35,108 bases of DNA, taken from NCBI GenBank assembly GCA_020628895.1, contig JAHDEM010000015.1, positions 18,966 to 54,073 on the forward strand, in the 5' to 3' direction. The notes beneath the pieces were generated by a model. The model was not told the DNA's origin. It saw nothing but the letters and a program-made list of their open reading frames with translations, and ran no database searches. This stretch comes from Candidatus Endobugula sp. (GTDB taxonomy: Bacteria; Pseudomonadota; Gammaproteobacteria; Pseudomonadales; Cellvibrionaceae). A program made the translations under genes and the position numbers. Shown here piece after piece: positions 1 through 8,129 of the stretch (position 1 is its first letter; every line of letters begins with the position of its first letter).

Positions 1-206
1 GAAGTAAACCCGCTTAATAGGTCATTAAAAAATTGTAAAGCGGTGCTTTTTTCGGAAGACGCTGGATTGTTAGTTTCGTTATTGGAAGAGACGTGCGATG
101 ACTGTAATGTGGTTAGCCGAGATAAATCAATATCCGACTCAATAGCAAACGCACCGACTACAGCGGTGAGCGTGATGCATGCTATTATTTTCATCGATAA
201 CGACAT
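1..206 (-). CDS. N-terminal part of a secreted protein of unknown function (runs off the window)
   Basis: An open frame on the minus strand starts with ATG at 206 and stays open for 68 codons to the window edge. The first ~21 residues form a classical signal peptide: MSLSMK, then a hydrophobic core (IIACITLTAVVGAFA) with an AFA-type cleavage site. A Ser/Asn/Thr-rich stretch follows, typical of an exported linker. A GGAA about 10 nt upstream could serve as ribosome binding site; a second ATG at 194 has none, so 206 is preferred. It lies 171 nt downstream of the giant DUF5666 gene on the same strand and may be co-transcribed with it. Only a weak AAAGC/GCTTT hairpin lies between them. No family can be assigned from the visible part. 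Confidence 0.6.
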   Translation of the reverse strand, partial: MSLSMKIIACITLTAVVGAFAIESDIDLSRLTTLQSSHVSSNNETNNPASSEKSTALQFFNDLLSGFT

Positions 207-377
207 TACAATATTATTTCCGTAAAGTACTTACTGTCTATTAAAAGCTAGCACGGTACAACAAATAGCGAGTTATTCTATTGTTAATACCAGCAATCTT
301 TTCTTAGCAGGTTTGTTTGTCCTTATAAAGCGAAATGCTTTGTCCTTTCATTGCTCATCTCCTATTAGTATCACTTA

Positions 378-3300
378 TTACTGATTGGTCTGTGTATGAA
401 TAAATCTTTCTTGTTTACTCCACCAATCACCATGTTTAGTTGATATGGTGATAAATAGTAGAGCGTTACTAGGTAAATTTTCTAAAGTTACTGATGTTAT
501 TTCTGACCCATGTTCTTGATCGTGTAGTTTCTTCCACGGGCTAGATGAGCGATTTTGTACTCTTAAGTGGTAGCCATCTGCATTGACATCATTCCAAGAA
601 ATCGTAGCCGAAGGTGTACTGATTTTTTGATCTTCTGTATGACTGTTAATAGTGGCGGTAATTCGTTCATCACCGATACCACGCAAGTTGTATGTCTTAT
701 GAGCCCAGTACCCATTGTGCCTAGTGCTTAATGTGACTTGGGCAACAGCATTGCTTTTGGGAAGATTATTAATGGTTGCTGAGGTGATGAAGTTATCGTA
801 GTCCTCAGAAAACCGTTTGTTAGAGTCAATCACCGGATTTCGGATGGTTAACTGGTATTTGTCTGCTTCAGGTACTTCTGACCAAGTGAATGTTTGGCTA
901 TCATCAGCCATGATATCGTTATTGCTATGACTGGTTAATTCTGCGGAGGCAATCGTATTAACACCTGTAAACCAGTAATCATATTTCCCCCATGCCCCAT
1001 TGTGTTGAGTTCGCAACCGGATTAGAACTTGTCCACCGTTGATAGGTAAGTTATCAATAGTTACAGATGTGGTTGATCCATTAAACGTTTGTGAGCTTAC
1101 GGTCTCATACCAATCATAAGTTTGGTTCTTTTGGATAACGGTTCTTATGACACTGAACTCGTAGGCGTCAGCACCAACATCATCCCAGGTAAATGTCTGA
1201 GTACCACTGGTCAGTTGTTGATTGTTGGTATGGCTGGTTAAAGTCGCGTTGAGTAATAGCTTTACGCTTTTTAAATCATAATATTTAGCGGATTCCCACC
1301 CATTATGGAAAGTAGATATCTGAACAGTCATATCTGCCCCATTAGTTGGCAGGTCGCTGAGTGTTACTGCTTCAGGTGTAGTAAATGTATTGTCGTAATA
1401 ATTTTTATTGGTAGAAGGGTCAAAAATACGTAAACGATAAGAATCAGCGCCTTCTGCATAGCTCCAGTTAAATGTCTCCGTTGTGTTTGTTAATACATCA
1501 CCATGTGCATGACTGGTGAGTAGCGCACTACTTACCTCGCCGGCGCCATTAAGGTTGTACGTTTTCTTATACCAAAAACTTCCTTGCTGGGTGTATAAAT
1601 GTACGGCAAAGCTTGAGTTGTTTGGTGGTAAGTTCTCAACAACTGTAGATAGTGTATTGCCATTAAATACTTGATCGTAATGCACTTTGTGATTGGTATT
1701 CATGACGATTAAGCGATAAGCTTTTGCATTCACATTGTTCCACTCAAAGGTCTGTGTGGATGATGAAATCTTTCCTCTATCTTTGTGGCTTGTGAGTCCT
1801 GCGGTTAGAAATAGAACTTTTTCTGCTATTAATACGTTGTTGTTATCTAGGTAACCCTCTACTTCCACTTTGGTATTTAACTGAAGGTCTTCGCGTTCAT
1901 TACCAATAAACTGTGTTTGGAAGTTAGTCAAAGTGCTAATGCCGCCAATGCTAAACTCGTCGGCGCTGGTAAATTGAGTAATAAAGCCTTCTAGTTCAAT
2001 ACGCTGTGTTTCGTTGCTACCACTACTATCGGTGATTGAGCTGACGGTATCGACAGCGGTGGCATTAAGTACGTCGGCATTTAGGTTGTCGGCTGTTCCT
2101 GTAACGTTTACGGTCATGCCATTTTCTAGAGGCGTTGTTAGTGTTGCAACTAAGCCATAGTCGATAGTTAAGCCGTTGATTAAAAAGGTTTCGTTTAGTG
2201 CATTTAACTCAGAAACTGGACCGATAATTTTATCAGTGGTGTTTTCTGTTCGCTCTATACGAGTAGCAGAAAGACTACCATTCGATAACAGATACCCGCT
2301 GGCACTTATAGTATCGCCTACCTTCAAGTCGGATAGTTGTGTTGCAGTGCCTCCGAACAGAATTTCTTCATGTAAGACAATGCTTTGTTTGAGTACAGTG
2401 ATTGACTTGTCAGTTATTTCAGTAATTTTGCCACTAATTTGTGTATTGTAGATGATCTCGGTGGCAACACCATTGTTGTCTTCATCGACATTACCTTTAA
2501 TTGTCACTACCTGGCCGCTACGTAATGCAGAGGTGTCGGTCTTGGTTATGCCATCAACAGTGATCTTGGTATCTTCAGTGGTGGTAAAGGTAATACCGTT
2601 AACAATGAAATTATCTGCAGATATTTCTAGTGAACCTGAGACCTTTATATGAGTCAGTGTTTTTTCTACGCTATCAGAAGCAACGAGCCGAGTAATAAGG
2701 AACCTCTCGTTCTTACTCCACCAATCTTCGTGTTTGGTAGAGATGGTAATGAACAGATTGCTGTTGTCGGGTAAATTTTCTAGAGAGACCGAAGTCGTTT
2801 CTGGACCATGTTCTTGGTTATGTAGTTTTGTCCATGGGCTGGATGAACGATTTTCTACTTTTAGATGGTAGACATCTGCGTTCACATCATTCCAAGTAAT
2901 TGTGATCGAAGGTGTGGTGATTATTTGGTTTCCGGTATGGCTAGTAATGTCGGCCGAGGGTAGTTCACCAGTGCCACGAACATTGTATGTATTGTGAGCC
3001 CAATAGCCATTGTGTCTGGTGCTTAATGTCACTTGAGCGATGGCATTGCTTTTGGGAAGATTGTTAATTGTCGCTGAAGTGACGAAGTTATCGTAATCTT
3101 CAGAAAGTCGTTTCTCAGAGTCAACAACGGGATTTCTGATGGTTAAATGGTATTTCTCTGCTTCGGGTACTTCTGACCAGGTCAATATTTGGCCATTTGA
3201 AGTTATTATGTCATTGTTTTCATGACTGGTTAATTCTGCTGAGGATATCTTCTGGGCACCGGTGAGCCAGTATTCGTATTTCCCCCAAGCACCATTGTGT

Positions 3301-5522
3301 CGAGTGCGCAGCCGAATTTGAACTTGTGCACCGTTAATAGGTAAGTTGTTAATTGTTGCCGAAGTAGTTGATCCATCAAATGTTTCTAAGCTAACGACTT
3401 CAAACCAATCATAAGTATCATCCTTTTTGATAGTAGTTCTTGCAACTCTAAGTTCATAAGCCTCAGCCCCTACATCGTTCCAGAAAAAAGTTTCTGTTTC
3501 CTGCTTTAACTGTTGTCCGTCCTGATGACTAAGTAGCTCTGCATTTTTCATGATTTGCAGGCTTTTGACATCATAATATTTAGCCGATTCCCAACCATTG
3601 TGGAAAGTAGACAACTGTATCGTCATATCTGCACCATTGGTAGGCAAGCTGCTTAGTGTTACAGCCTCTGGTGTAGTAAAGACATTGTCATAATAATTCT
3701 TGTTGGTCGGGGCATCAAAAATACGCAAACGGTATGAGTCGGCGCCTGCTACATAATTCCATGTAAATGTTTCTGTAGTGTTTTCTAAAATTTCTCCATG
3801 GGAATGGCTAGTGAGTGATGCGCTTTCAGATTCACCTGAACCTTGGAGATTGTATTTTTTCTCATACCAAAACTCTCCTTGTTGGGTAAATAAATGCACG
3901 GCAAAATTAGATGCATTGGATGGTAAGTTTTCAACAATCGTAGAGAGGGTATTGCCGTCAAACGTCTCATCATAATGCACTTCATGGTTAGTGTTCATGA
4001 CCATTAAACGGTAAGCCTTTGCTCCTACATCTTTCCACTTAAAGGTTTCTGTAGACGATGAAATCTTTCCTCTATTTTTGTGGCTAGTAAGCCCTGCGGT
4101 GAGAAAAATGACTTTTTCTGCCACTAAGATATTGTCGTTATTCAGGGATCCTTCAACTTCTACCTTGACATTTAATTCAAGATCCTTGCGATCGTTACCA
4201 TCAAACACCGTCTGGTAATCCGTAGAAGTACTAATGCCACCAACTTTAAAACTACTTGCATCGGTGAACTGGGTAATAAAACCTTCGAGTTCTATGCGTT
4301 TCGTTTCGTTATCACCATTAGTGCCGATTGCTGGCTCTACGGTATTTACAGAAGTGGCATTGAGCACATTTGAATCTTCACCGTCGACGCTACCAGTAAT
4401 GTTTACTGTCATACCATTTTCTAGGCTCGTTGCGAGTGTTGCAATCGAGCCATAGCCAATGGTTAAGTCATTAATTAAGAACGTTTCGTTCTGAGTATTT
4501 AACCCAGAGATTGGGCCGATAATTTTGTCGGTAGTGTCCTCAGTTCGTTCTATGCGCGTGGCAGAAAGGTCGCCATTCGATAGTAGATGTCCACTAGCAT
4601 TAATGGTGTCGCCTACTTTTAAGTCGGATAGTTTTGTTGCACTACCGCCGAATACAGTTTCCTCGTCCAAGATAATGGTTTGTTTTAATACAGTAATTAC
4701 ATTTCCGTTTATCTCGGTGATTTCACCACTGATTTGTGTGTTGTAGATAATCTCGGTGGCAATACCGTTGTTGTTTTCATCTACCTTGCCTTTAATGGTA
4801 ACCACATGTCCGCTACGTAGCTCAGAGATATCGTTATTGGTAGAGCCATCAATAGTGATCTTCGTATCTTCAGTTGTGATAAAGGTAATGCCATTAACAA
4901 TGAAGCTTCCGTCCGATCTTTCTAATGTACCTAATGCTGTGGCATTAGAGATAATTTCAATAGTGTCATAGATTTTGGGGGCGTCTGCTATGTCTTTAAC
5001 TACGGGGCCTCCTGAACCATCAATCCCCTCAGCAGGCAGTGGTTCTGGTCTACCAGTCCCGTCAATACCTTCAGAAGGAATCGGTTTTGGTGCACCAGTC
5101 CCATCAATACCTGTTAGTGGTATCAGTTCTGGCTTACCAGTCCCATCAATACCCTCAGCAGGAATTGGTTCTGGCCTACCAGTGCCATCGATGCCTACGA
5201 TACTAATTTCAGGTTCATTGTTGATAATCGATGATTTTTTAATGGAATGATGCCCATTACTTTGGCTGGTATCTGCTAATTGCGTAAGAGAGTTGTCAGA
5301 GAGGGTTCTGGTGGATATGTTAAGTTTGGCTGATTCTCCAGAAGTGGTTTTAAAAGAATCAATGGTTCGGTGCGTATCAAGTCCAAGTTGGTGGTTCTTG
5401 TGCTCTGATACAAAATGGCCTGAAAAATACTGGTCGATTACTTCGATGTTAGATGCAATGCCAAAAGTGCTTGCAATACAAGTGAATCCTCCTATGAGTA
5501 TAAACTTTTCAGTCCGTTTCAT
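378..5522 (-). CDS. Giant secreted protein: two copies of a DUF5666 plus five beta-sandwich-repeat module
   Basis: This 1714-residue protein has a signal peptide (residues 1-24, MKRTEKFILIGGF...). Next come five 14-residue GIDGTG repeats (110-177) and then two copies of a ~765-residue module. Each module holds a DUF5666-type stretch (about 200-475 and 965-1240; small beta-barrel repeats with FIVNGITF, VVTIKG and GDTI motifs). Five repeats of about 92-101 residues follow, starting with [LI]TSH and carrying a TxTWNDV...A..Y.L.V core; in copy one they begin near 476, 568, 661, 762 and 857. They look like fibronectin- or carbohydrate-binding-type beta-sandwiches, but the fold is inferred. No catalytic motif, LPXTG or transmembrane anchor is seen, so an extracellular or surface adhesive/binding role is a guess. 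A GGAG lies 5 nt before the ATG. The gene follows the DUF6502 gene by 2 nt, so the two are almost certainly co-transcribed; I recall DUF5666 and DUF6502 being neighbours in other genomes. Confidence 0.88.
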   Translation of the reverse strand: MKRTEKFILIGGFTCIASTFGIASNIEVIDQYFSGHFVSEHKNHQLGLDTHRTIDSFKTTSGESAKLNISTRTLSDNSLTQLADTSQSNGHHSIKKSSIINNEPEISIVGIDGTGRPEPIPAEGIDGTGKPELIPLTGIDGTGAPKPIPSEGIDGTGRPEPLPAEGIDGSGGPVVKDIADAPKIYDTIEIISNATALGTLERSDGSFIVNGITFITTEDTKITIDGSTNNDISELRSGHVVTIKGKVDENNNGIATEIIYNTQISGEITEINGNVITVLKQTIILDEETVFGGSATKLSDLKVGDTINASGHLLSNGDLSATRIERTEDTTDKIIGPISGLNTQNETFLINDLTIGYGSIATLATSLENGMTVNITGSVDGEDSNVLNATSVNTVEPAIGTNGDNETKRIELEGFITQFTDASSFKVGGISTSTDYQTVFDGNDRKDLELNVKVEVEGSLNNDNILVAEKVIFLTAGLTSHKNRGKISSSTETFKWKDVGAKAYRLMVMNTNHEVHYDETFDGNTLSTIVENLPSNASNFAVHLFTQQGEFWYEKKYNLQGSGESESASLTSHSHGEILENTTETFTWNYVAGADSYRLRIFDAPTNKNYYDNVFTTPEAVTLSSLPTNGADMTIQLSTFHNGWESAKYYDVKSLQIMKNAELLSHQDGQQLKQETETFFWNDVGAEAYELRVARTTIKKDDTYDWFEVVSLETFDGSTTSATINNLPINGAQVQIRLRTRHNGAWGKYEYWLTGAQKISSAELTSHENNDIITSNGQILTWSEVPEAEKYHLTIRNPVVDSEKRLSEDYDNFVTSATINNLPKSNAIAQVTLSTRHNGYWAHNTYNVRGTGELPSADITSHTGNQIITTPSITITWNDVNADVYHLKVENRSSSPWTKLHNQEHGPETTSVSLENLPDNSNLFITISTKHEDWWSKNERFLITRLVASDSVEKTLTHIKVSGSLEISADNFIVNGITFTTTEDTKITVDGITKTDTSALRSGQVVTIKGNVDEDNNGVATEIIYNTQISGKITEITDKSITVLKQSIVLHEEILFGGTATQLSDLKVGDTISASGYLLSNGSLSATRIERTENTTDKIIGPVSELNALNETFLINGLTIDYGLVATLTTPLENGMTVNVTGTADNLNADVLNATAVDTVSSITDSSGSNETQRIELEGFITQFTSADEFSIGGISTLTNFQTQFIGNEREDLQLNTKVEVEGYLDNNNVLIAEKVLFLTAGLTSHKDRGKISSSTQTFEWNNVNAKAYRLIVMNTNHKVHYDQVFNGNTLSTVVENLPPNNSSFAVHLYTQQGSFWYKKTYNLNGAGEVSSALLTSHAHGDVLTNTTETFNWSYAEGADSYRLRIFDPSTNKNYYDNTFTTPEAVTLSDLPTNGADMTVQISTFHNGWESAKYYDLKSVKLLLNATLTSHTNNQQLTSGTQTFTWDDVGADAYEFSVIRTVIQKNQTYDWYETVSSQTFNGSTTSVTIDNLPINGGQVLIRLRTQHNGAWGKYDYWFTGVNTIASAELTSHSNNDIMADDSQTFTWSEVPEADKYQLTIRNPVIDSNKRFSEDYDNFITSATINNLPKSNAVAQVTLSTRHNGYWAHKTYNLRGIGDERITATINSHTEDQKISTPSATISWNDVNADGYHLRVQNRSSSPWKKLHDQEHGSEITSVTLENLPSNALLFITISTKHGDWWSKQERFIHTQTNQ
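381..4928 (-). repeat. Internal direct duplication of ~2.3 kb within the giant gene
   Basis: Copy A covers about 2679-4928 and copy B about 381-2633, offset by 2295 bp (765 codons). Example: a GTGCTTAATG stretch at 724 recurs at 3019, and the sampled 76-bp flank is about 85-90% identical. At protein level the FIVNGITF motif at residue 207 recurs at 972. The whole order of DUF5666 stretch plus five sandwich repeats is kept, so this is a recent segmental duplication rather than convergent repeats. Confidence 0.9.
4992..5195 (-). repeat. Five tandem 42-bp repeats coding GIDGTG-x-P-x-P-I-P units
   Basis: Residues 110-177 of the giant protein are five head-to-tail 14-residue units beginning GIDGTG (the last GIDGSG) and rich in Pro and Glu. 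The DNA repeats too, with a period of 42 bp. This Gly/Pro-rich segment sits between the mature N-terminus and the first DUF5666 domain and probably acts as a flexible spacer. GIGGTG-like strings are, as I recall, common in DUF5666 proteins. Confidence 0.88.
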
Positions 5523-5524
5523 TA

Positions 5525-6421
5525 TTACTCCGAGTCACTATCCGTAGTGAAACTATCATTTGGTCCATCGATAAAATAAAGACCGATACCTAGTCTCTGA
5601 CAGTCCTCTGCTGGATCATCAGCTTCGTGTTCAGTTAACCATAAATCTGCTTCTTCAAGTAATTCCATTCCCTTGCGGTCGATGAGTTGGTAGAAATCAT
5701 TCACTGCATCTTTGCGAACAGAAACATTGGTTGCTCTTAAATCCAGTCTCTCGCGTTGATCTAGGTTTTCTCTGTATAAATTATGGAAAATAGTATTAAT
5801 GTGGTCCACGAGCATGCTGCTGCCTTGAGCAATAGCCTCGGGGTTTACTAATTCAGGTGATTTTTTTCTGTCACTTTGATAATTAGGCACGTAGTAGCGT
5901 TTGTTGACGGTTATACTTCCATCTGGGCTCTCTGAAATGGTCTGAGAAAGCTTGAATTCTCTCAAGACAGTTACCGTAGCAATATCGCCGCCATATGATT
6001 TGATTAGATGCTCAAAGCTAGGTGCAGGCCCATCTATTGGAATCTCTAGAGGCTGTTTATTGTCATCAACATACTCTGAGTTTTCATGCCAAGCGGTGAG
6101 GATTTTAGCCATTCGATCCGGCGGCGCCGGCACTTCATAATGTTTTCCAATTGTTCCTATCACCTTTTTTATCTCTTTGCGGTCCAAGCCTGTCATCAAG
6201 GCGATTCTTGCCATATTGGTTTGCCGACCCTGCAAACCATACTCTTCAGCAGCTGTACGAACATAAAGCTGCTTGCTTATGGCTGCAAACTCTTTGAAGG
6301 TGACTCCATTTCTTAATCCAAGGCGGACTATACCGCTGAGTAAGCGGTAAAAGGACTGAGTGATAAGTTCTTTGGGTGATCGCATAAGAATATTTGGTCG
6401 TTGGTCACCCAATATACACAA
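5525..6421 (-). CDS. DUF6502 family protein
   Basis: This 298-residue protein matches the remembered layout of DUF6502: an N-terminal helical part (SFYRLLSGIVRLGLRNGVTF), a segment like QTNMARIALMTGLDRKEIKK that resembles a DNA-binding helix-turn-helix, and a longer alpha-helical C-terminus ending in an acidic tail. Function is unknown; a regulator of the downstream secreted protein is an inference from the helix-turn-helix look and from gene order (2 nt before the giant gene). The codon at 6421 is TTG, with GAGGA six nt upstream, so a TTG start is favoured. ATG at codon 13 fits the family N-terminus as well but has no ribosome binding site. An exact TATTTGGT octamer at 6391-6398 lies inside the coding start and recurs upstream, which suggests autoregulation. 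Confidence 0.8.
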   Translation of the reverse strand: MCILGDQRPNILMRSPKELITQSFYRLLSGIVRLGLRNGVTFKEFAAISKQLYVRTAAEEYGLQGRQTNMARIALMTGLDRKEIKKVIGTIGKHYEVPAPPDRMAKILTAWHENSEYVDDNKQPLEIPIDGPAPSFEHLIKSYGGDIATVTVLREFKLSQTISESPDGSITVNKRYYVPNYQSDRKKSPELVNPEAIAQGSSMLVDHINTIFHNLYRENLDQRERLDLRATNVSVRKDAVNDFYQLIDRKGMELLEEADLWLTEHEADDPAEDCQRLGIGLYFIDGPNDSFTTDSDSE

Positions 6422-6547
6422 TAATGGTCCTCGTGAAAAGTTTTCACCTGCTAAGTATGTTATCTATTTGGTTGGTTGATTTCTATACAACTTTGGTTGG
6501 ATTAATGTTTTGAGAGTACTTTTTTTGAGCAATGTATAAAAAAATAC

Positions 6548-6575
6548 TTGCAATGAATTTATTTGGTGATATATT
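6548..6575 (+). promoter_or_regulatory. Sigma-70-like promoter reading into the GGA-rich region
   Basis: TTGCAA (6548-6553), a 16-bp spacer and TATATT (6570-6575) form a good sigma-70 match. Predicted transcription would start near 6582, just where the GGA-rich, TCC-free stretch begins. No clear GacA-type upstream box was found. Confidence 0.45.
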
Positions 6576-6583
6576 ACCAAATA
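6560..6583. promoter_or_regulatory. 24-bp palindromic operator candidate covering the -10 element
   Basis: TATTTGGT at 6560-6567 faces ACCAAATA at 6576-6583 across 8 bp: perfect 8-bp arms. The -10 hexamer lies in the centre, so a bound dimer should block RNA polymerase. The same octamer occurs at 6391 and 6465 on the DUF6502 side, with a near match (CTTTGGT) at 6491, which makes a shared regulator for both divergent transcripts plausible. Confidence 0.5.
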
Positions 6584-7075
6584 TGTTTTTGGGGCGAGCG
6601 TTAGGCCAAGCTAAAGGAAAGGCAAATACCAAAAGGAATTAGGGTGGTATGGCTGGTTCTCGACGAGAGCATGTTCGTAAGGATAGAAGTTCGCCAGGGA
6701 CGGCGATAAGTAAAGGAAAAAGGAGGCACGGATGCAATTATGGTTTTACTAAAGGAATAGATTGGGTCTTGGATGACCTATATTTGAAAATATTCTGCAG
6801 GGATGAAACTATTAACATGGAAGGTTTAGCAGAAAGGTACAAGGGAGCTTGGAAGCACTTATAGATTAATAGGGATATAAAAAAGGGTTACTAGGAGGTT
6901 CGTTAGTTTGCAATTTTTTAAGGACAGTAATTCGCCAAGGAGGGCGTAAATCAAAGGTGTAATTCATAAAGGGTCTTGGAAGCATCTGTTGTGGTTGAAA
7001 TTAGGTTATATAAAGAGTGTTTTGGGTAGCCCCCAGTTAAAATGGCGGGGAAAGGTTTGCTAAGGAATACTTTTT
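6583..7075 (+). ncRNA. Candidate CsrA/RsmA-binding small RNA (GGA-rich region)
   Basis: From 6611 to 7065 the plus strand has 20 GGA triplets, 15 of them in ANGGA context (the core CsrA/RsmA site), and no TCC. Chance would give roughly 8-9 GGA. Several GGA sites sit in hairpin loops: TCGCC-AGGGAC-GGCGA (6691-6706), CGCC-AAGGAG-GGCG (6933-6946), GGGTC-TTGGAT-GACCT (6764-6779), GCA-CGGA-TGC (around 6727-6736) and GCT-TGGA-AGC (6847-6856). CsrB and RsmZ-type RNAs titrate CsrA through repeated GGA-loop hairpins and are 100-450 nt long, so form and size fit. A promoter-like site lies just upstream. A clear intrinsic terminator was not found: a CCCC/GGGG pairing near 7031-7050 and a TTTTT at about 7071 are weak, so the 3' end is uncertain. 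A 71-codon frame at 6649-6864 is the competing explanation. Confidence 0.45.
6678..6955 (+). repeat. Two diverged ~40-nt direct repeats with a CGCC-GGA-GGCG hairpin
   Basis: Units at about 6678-6718 and 6918-6958 share TAAGGAxAG, TTCGCCAxGGAxGGCG and AAxxAAAGG. A second shared block, CTTGGAAGCA, lies at 6848-6857 and 6974-6983. Stem bases are kept while loop bases vary around GGA, which suggests selection on RNA structure rather than on an encoded peptide. Confidence 0.6.
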
Positions 7076-7238
7076 GTCACTTAACTCTTTTCATCTTTTA
7101 ATGAATAAAGTTTATAAAATAGGGTGTCTGTGTAATTTTGGCCCCATTTCTTTTCTCAGTTATACACTGATCTGCTGATTAGTGGTCCTCTAATTTAGAT
7201 TGCCAAACATAGTTCTTGTCCAAGGGGTAGAATATGGC

Positions 7239-7267
7239 TTGAATTCGTTGTTTAAATACTCTACAAT
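7239..7267 (+). promoter_or_regulatory. Promoter of the rpsF operon
   Basis: TTGAAT (7239-7244), a 17-bp spacer and TACAAT (7262-7267), followed by a GC-rich TCGCGCC discriminator. A GC-rich discriminator is typical of growth-rate and ppGpp-controlled ribosomal protein promoters. It would give a leader of about 190 nt. Confidence 0.55.
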
Positions 7268-7400
7268 TCGCGCCCCTCATTTGACTTGGAAGTATTGATC
7301 ATTCAATAGTTGGCCATGGTTTGTAGGCGTGAAATTATTTGCGCTGTTTTGAGGGTATAAACAAAAGTGAGTTGTTTTTTAGAAAGCTCGTTTTATTCCT

Positions 7401-7446
7401 TGCTTCACCTTTTAGTCATAACTGTGGCTCGCTATATAGGGAAGCA
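7401..7446 (+). promoter_or_regulatory. rpsF leader: Structured rpsF leader, possible S6:S18 autoregulatory element
   Basis: TGCTTC (7401-7406) pairs with GAAGCA (7441-7446), and CCT (7408-7410) with AGG (7438-7440) across one bulged A, with a small AGT/ACT hairpin in the loop. It ends 10 nt before the AAGGA ribosome binding site, and a CCCG follows. Many bacteria control this operon by S6:S18 binding to a leader with a conserved CCG. Placement fits, but I could not match the full consensus. Confidence 0.35.
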
Positions 7447-7467
7447 TTAACCCGTAAGGAAAATAAT

Positions 7468-7893
7468 ATGCGTCATTACGAAATTGTATTCCTTGTTCAT
7501 CCTGATCAGAGTGAACAAGTGTCTGGTATGGTCGAGCGCTATACCGCAACTATAAAAGAAGATGGTGGACAAGTTCACCGTTTAGAAGATTGGGGTCGTC
7601 GCCACCTAGCTTATTCAATCAATAAAGTGCATAAGGCACACTACATATTGATGAATGTTGAGTGCAGCGATACTGTCTTAGAAGAATTAACAACGACTTT
7701 CCGTTATAACGATGCTGTGTTGCGTCATATGGTTATTCGTACAGATGAAGCGATTGTTGAAGAGTCGTTCATCATGAAAGCCGAAAAAGAAGGTCGTGAG
7801 CGTCGTACACGTAGAGAAGAGCGTTCAGAAGCACCGCAACAAGCAGCGCCAGCGGCTCCCGCTGATGCCGAAACACAAGAGGAGCAAGCATAA
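7468..7893 (+). CDS. rpsF: 30S ribosomal protein S6
   Basis: A 141-residue S6: [18 protein letters not shown] at the start, then [12 protein letters not shown] and the YILMN strand, all characteristic of the small-subunit protein that pairs with S18 on the 30S platform. The C-terminus is extended by a Glu/Arg/Ala/Gln-rich tail as in proteobacterial S6, where RimK can add glutamates. The frame is open far upstream (to 7339), but homology begins at 7468, where AAGGA lies 7 nt before the ATG. Its stop overlaps the rpsR start (TAATG), implying translational coupling. First gene of rpsF-rpsR-membrane protein-rplI. Confidence 0.97.
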   Translation: MRHYEIVFLVHPDQSEQVSGMVERYTATIKEDGGQVHRLEDWGRRHLAYSINKVHKAHYILMNVECSDTVLEELTTTFRYNDAVLRHMVIRTDEAIVEESFIMKAEKEGRERRTRREERSEAPQQAAPAAPADAETQEEQA

Positions 7894-8123
7894 TGTCTCG
7901 TTTTTTTCGTCGTCGTAAGTTTTGTCGTTTCACTGCTGAAGGTACTAAACAAATCGATTATAAAGATTTAGAAACCTTAAAAGCCTATATTTCAGAAACT
8001 GGGAAAATTGTTCCTAGCCGTATTACGGGTACTAAAGCAAAGTACCAGCGTCAGTTGTCAACTGCCATTAAGCGCGCTCGCTTTCTAGCGTTGATACCTT
8101 ATACGGACGGGCACGATAAGTAA
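7893..8123 (+). CDS. rpsR: 30S ribosomal protein S18
   Basis: A 76-residue basic protein with the canonical S18 features: [10 protein letters not shown] at the N-terminus, [22 protein letters not shown] in the middle and the [13 protein letters not shown]-type rRNA-binding segment. It forms a heterodimer with S6 on the 30S platform. The ATG overlaps the last base of the rpsF stop, so the two partners are coupled in translation. Length equals the family norm. Confidence 0.97.
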   Translation: MSRFFRRRKFCRFTAEGTKQIDYKDLETLKAYISETGKIVPSRITGTKAKYQRQLSTAIKRARFLALIPYTDGHDK

Positions 8124-8129
8124 TTAGTT

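Noticed and set aside
4992-5195. CRISPR-like array
   Set aside because: The repeats are in-frame coding repeats without variable spacers and without cas genes.
4975-5250. Plus-strand frame opposite the GIDGTG repeats
   Set aside because: Its own repeats are only the complement of the 42-bp repeats of the giant gene.
6649-6864. 71-codon plus-strand frame in the GGA-rich region
   Set aside because: A basic N-terminus and start with G-rich upstream make it possible, but it covers less than half of the GGA-rich stretch, the repeat conservation follows hairpin stems rather than codons, and no family is recognisable.
7031-7050. Intrinsic terminator of the GGA-rich RNA at the CCCC/GGGG pairing
   Set aside because: Only four G-C pairs with a 12-13-nt loop and no T-run directly after; not strong enough to annotate.
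7339-7467. Longer rpsF start at 7339
   Set aside because: The extra 43 codons have no homology to S6, and AAGGA stands before the ATG at 7468.
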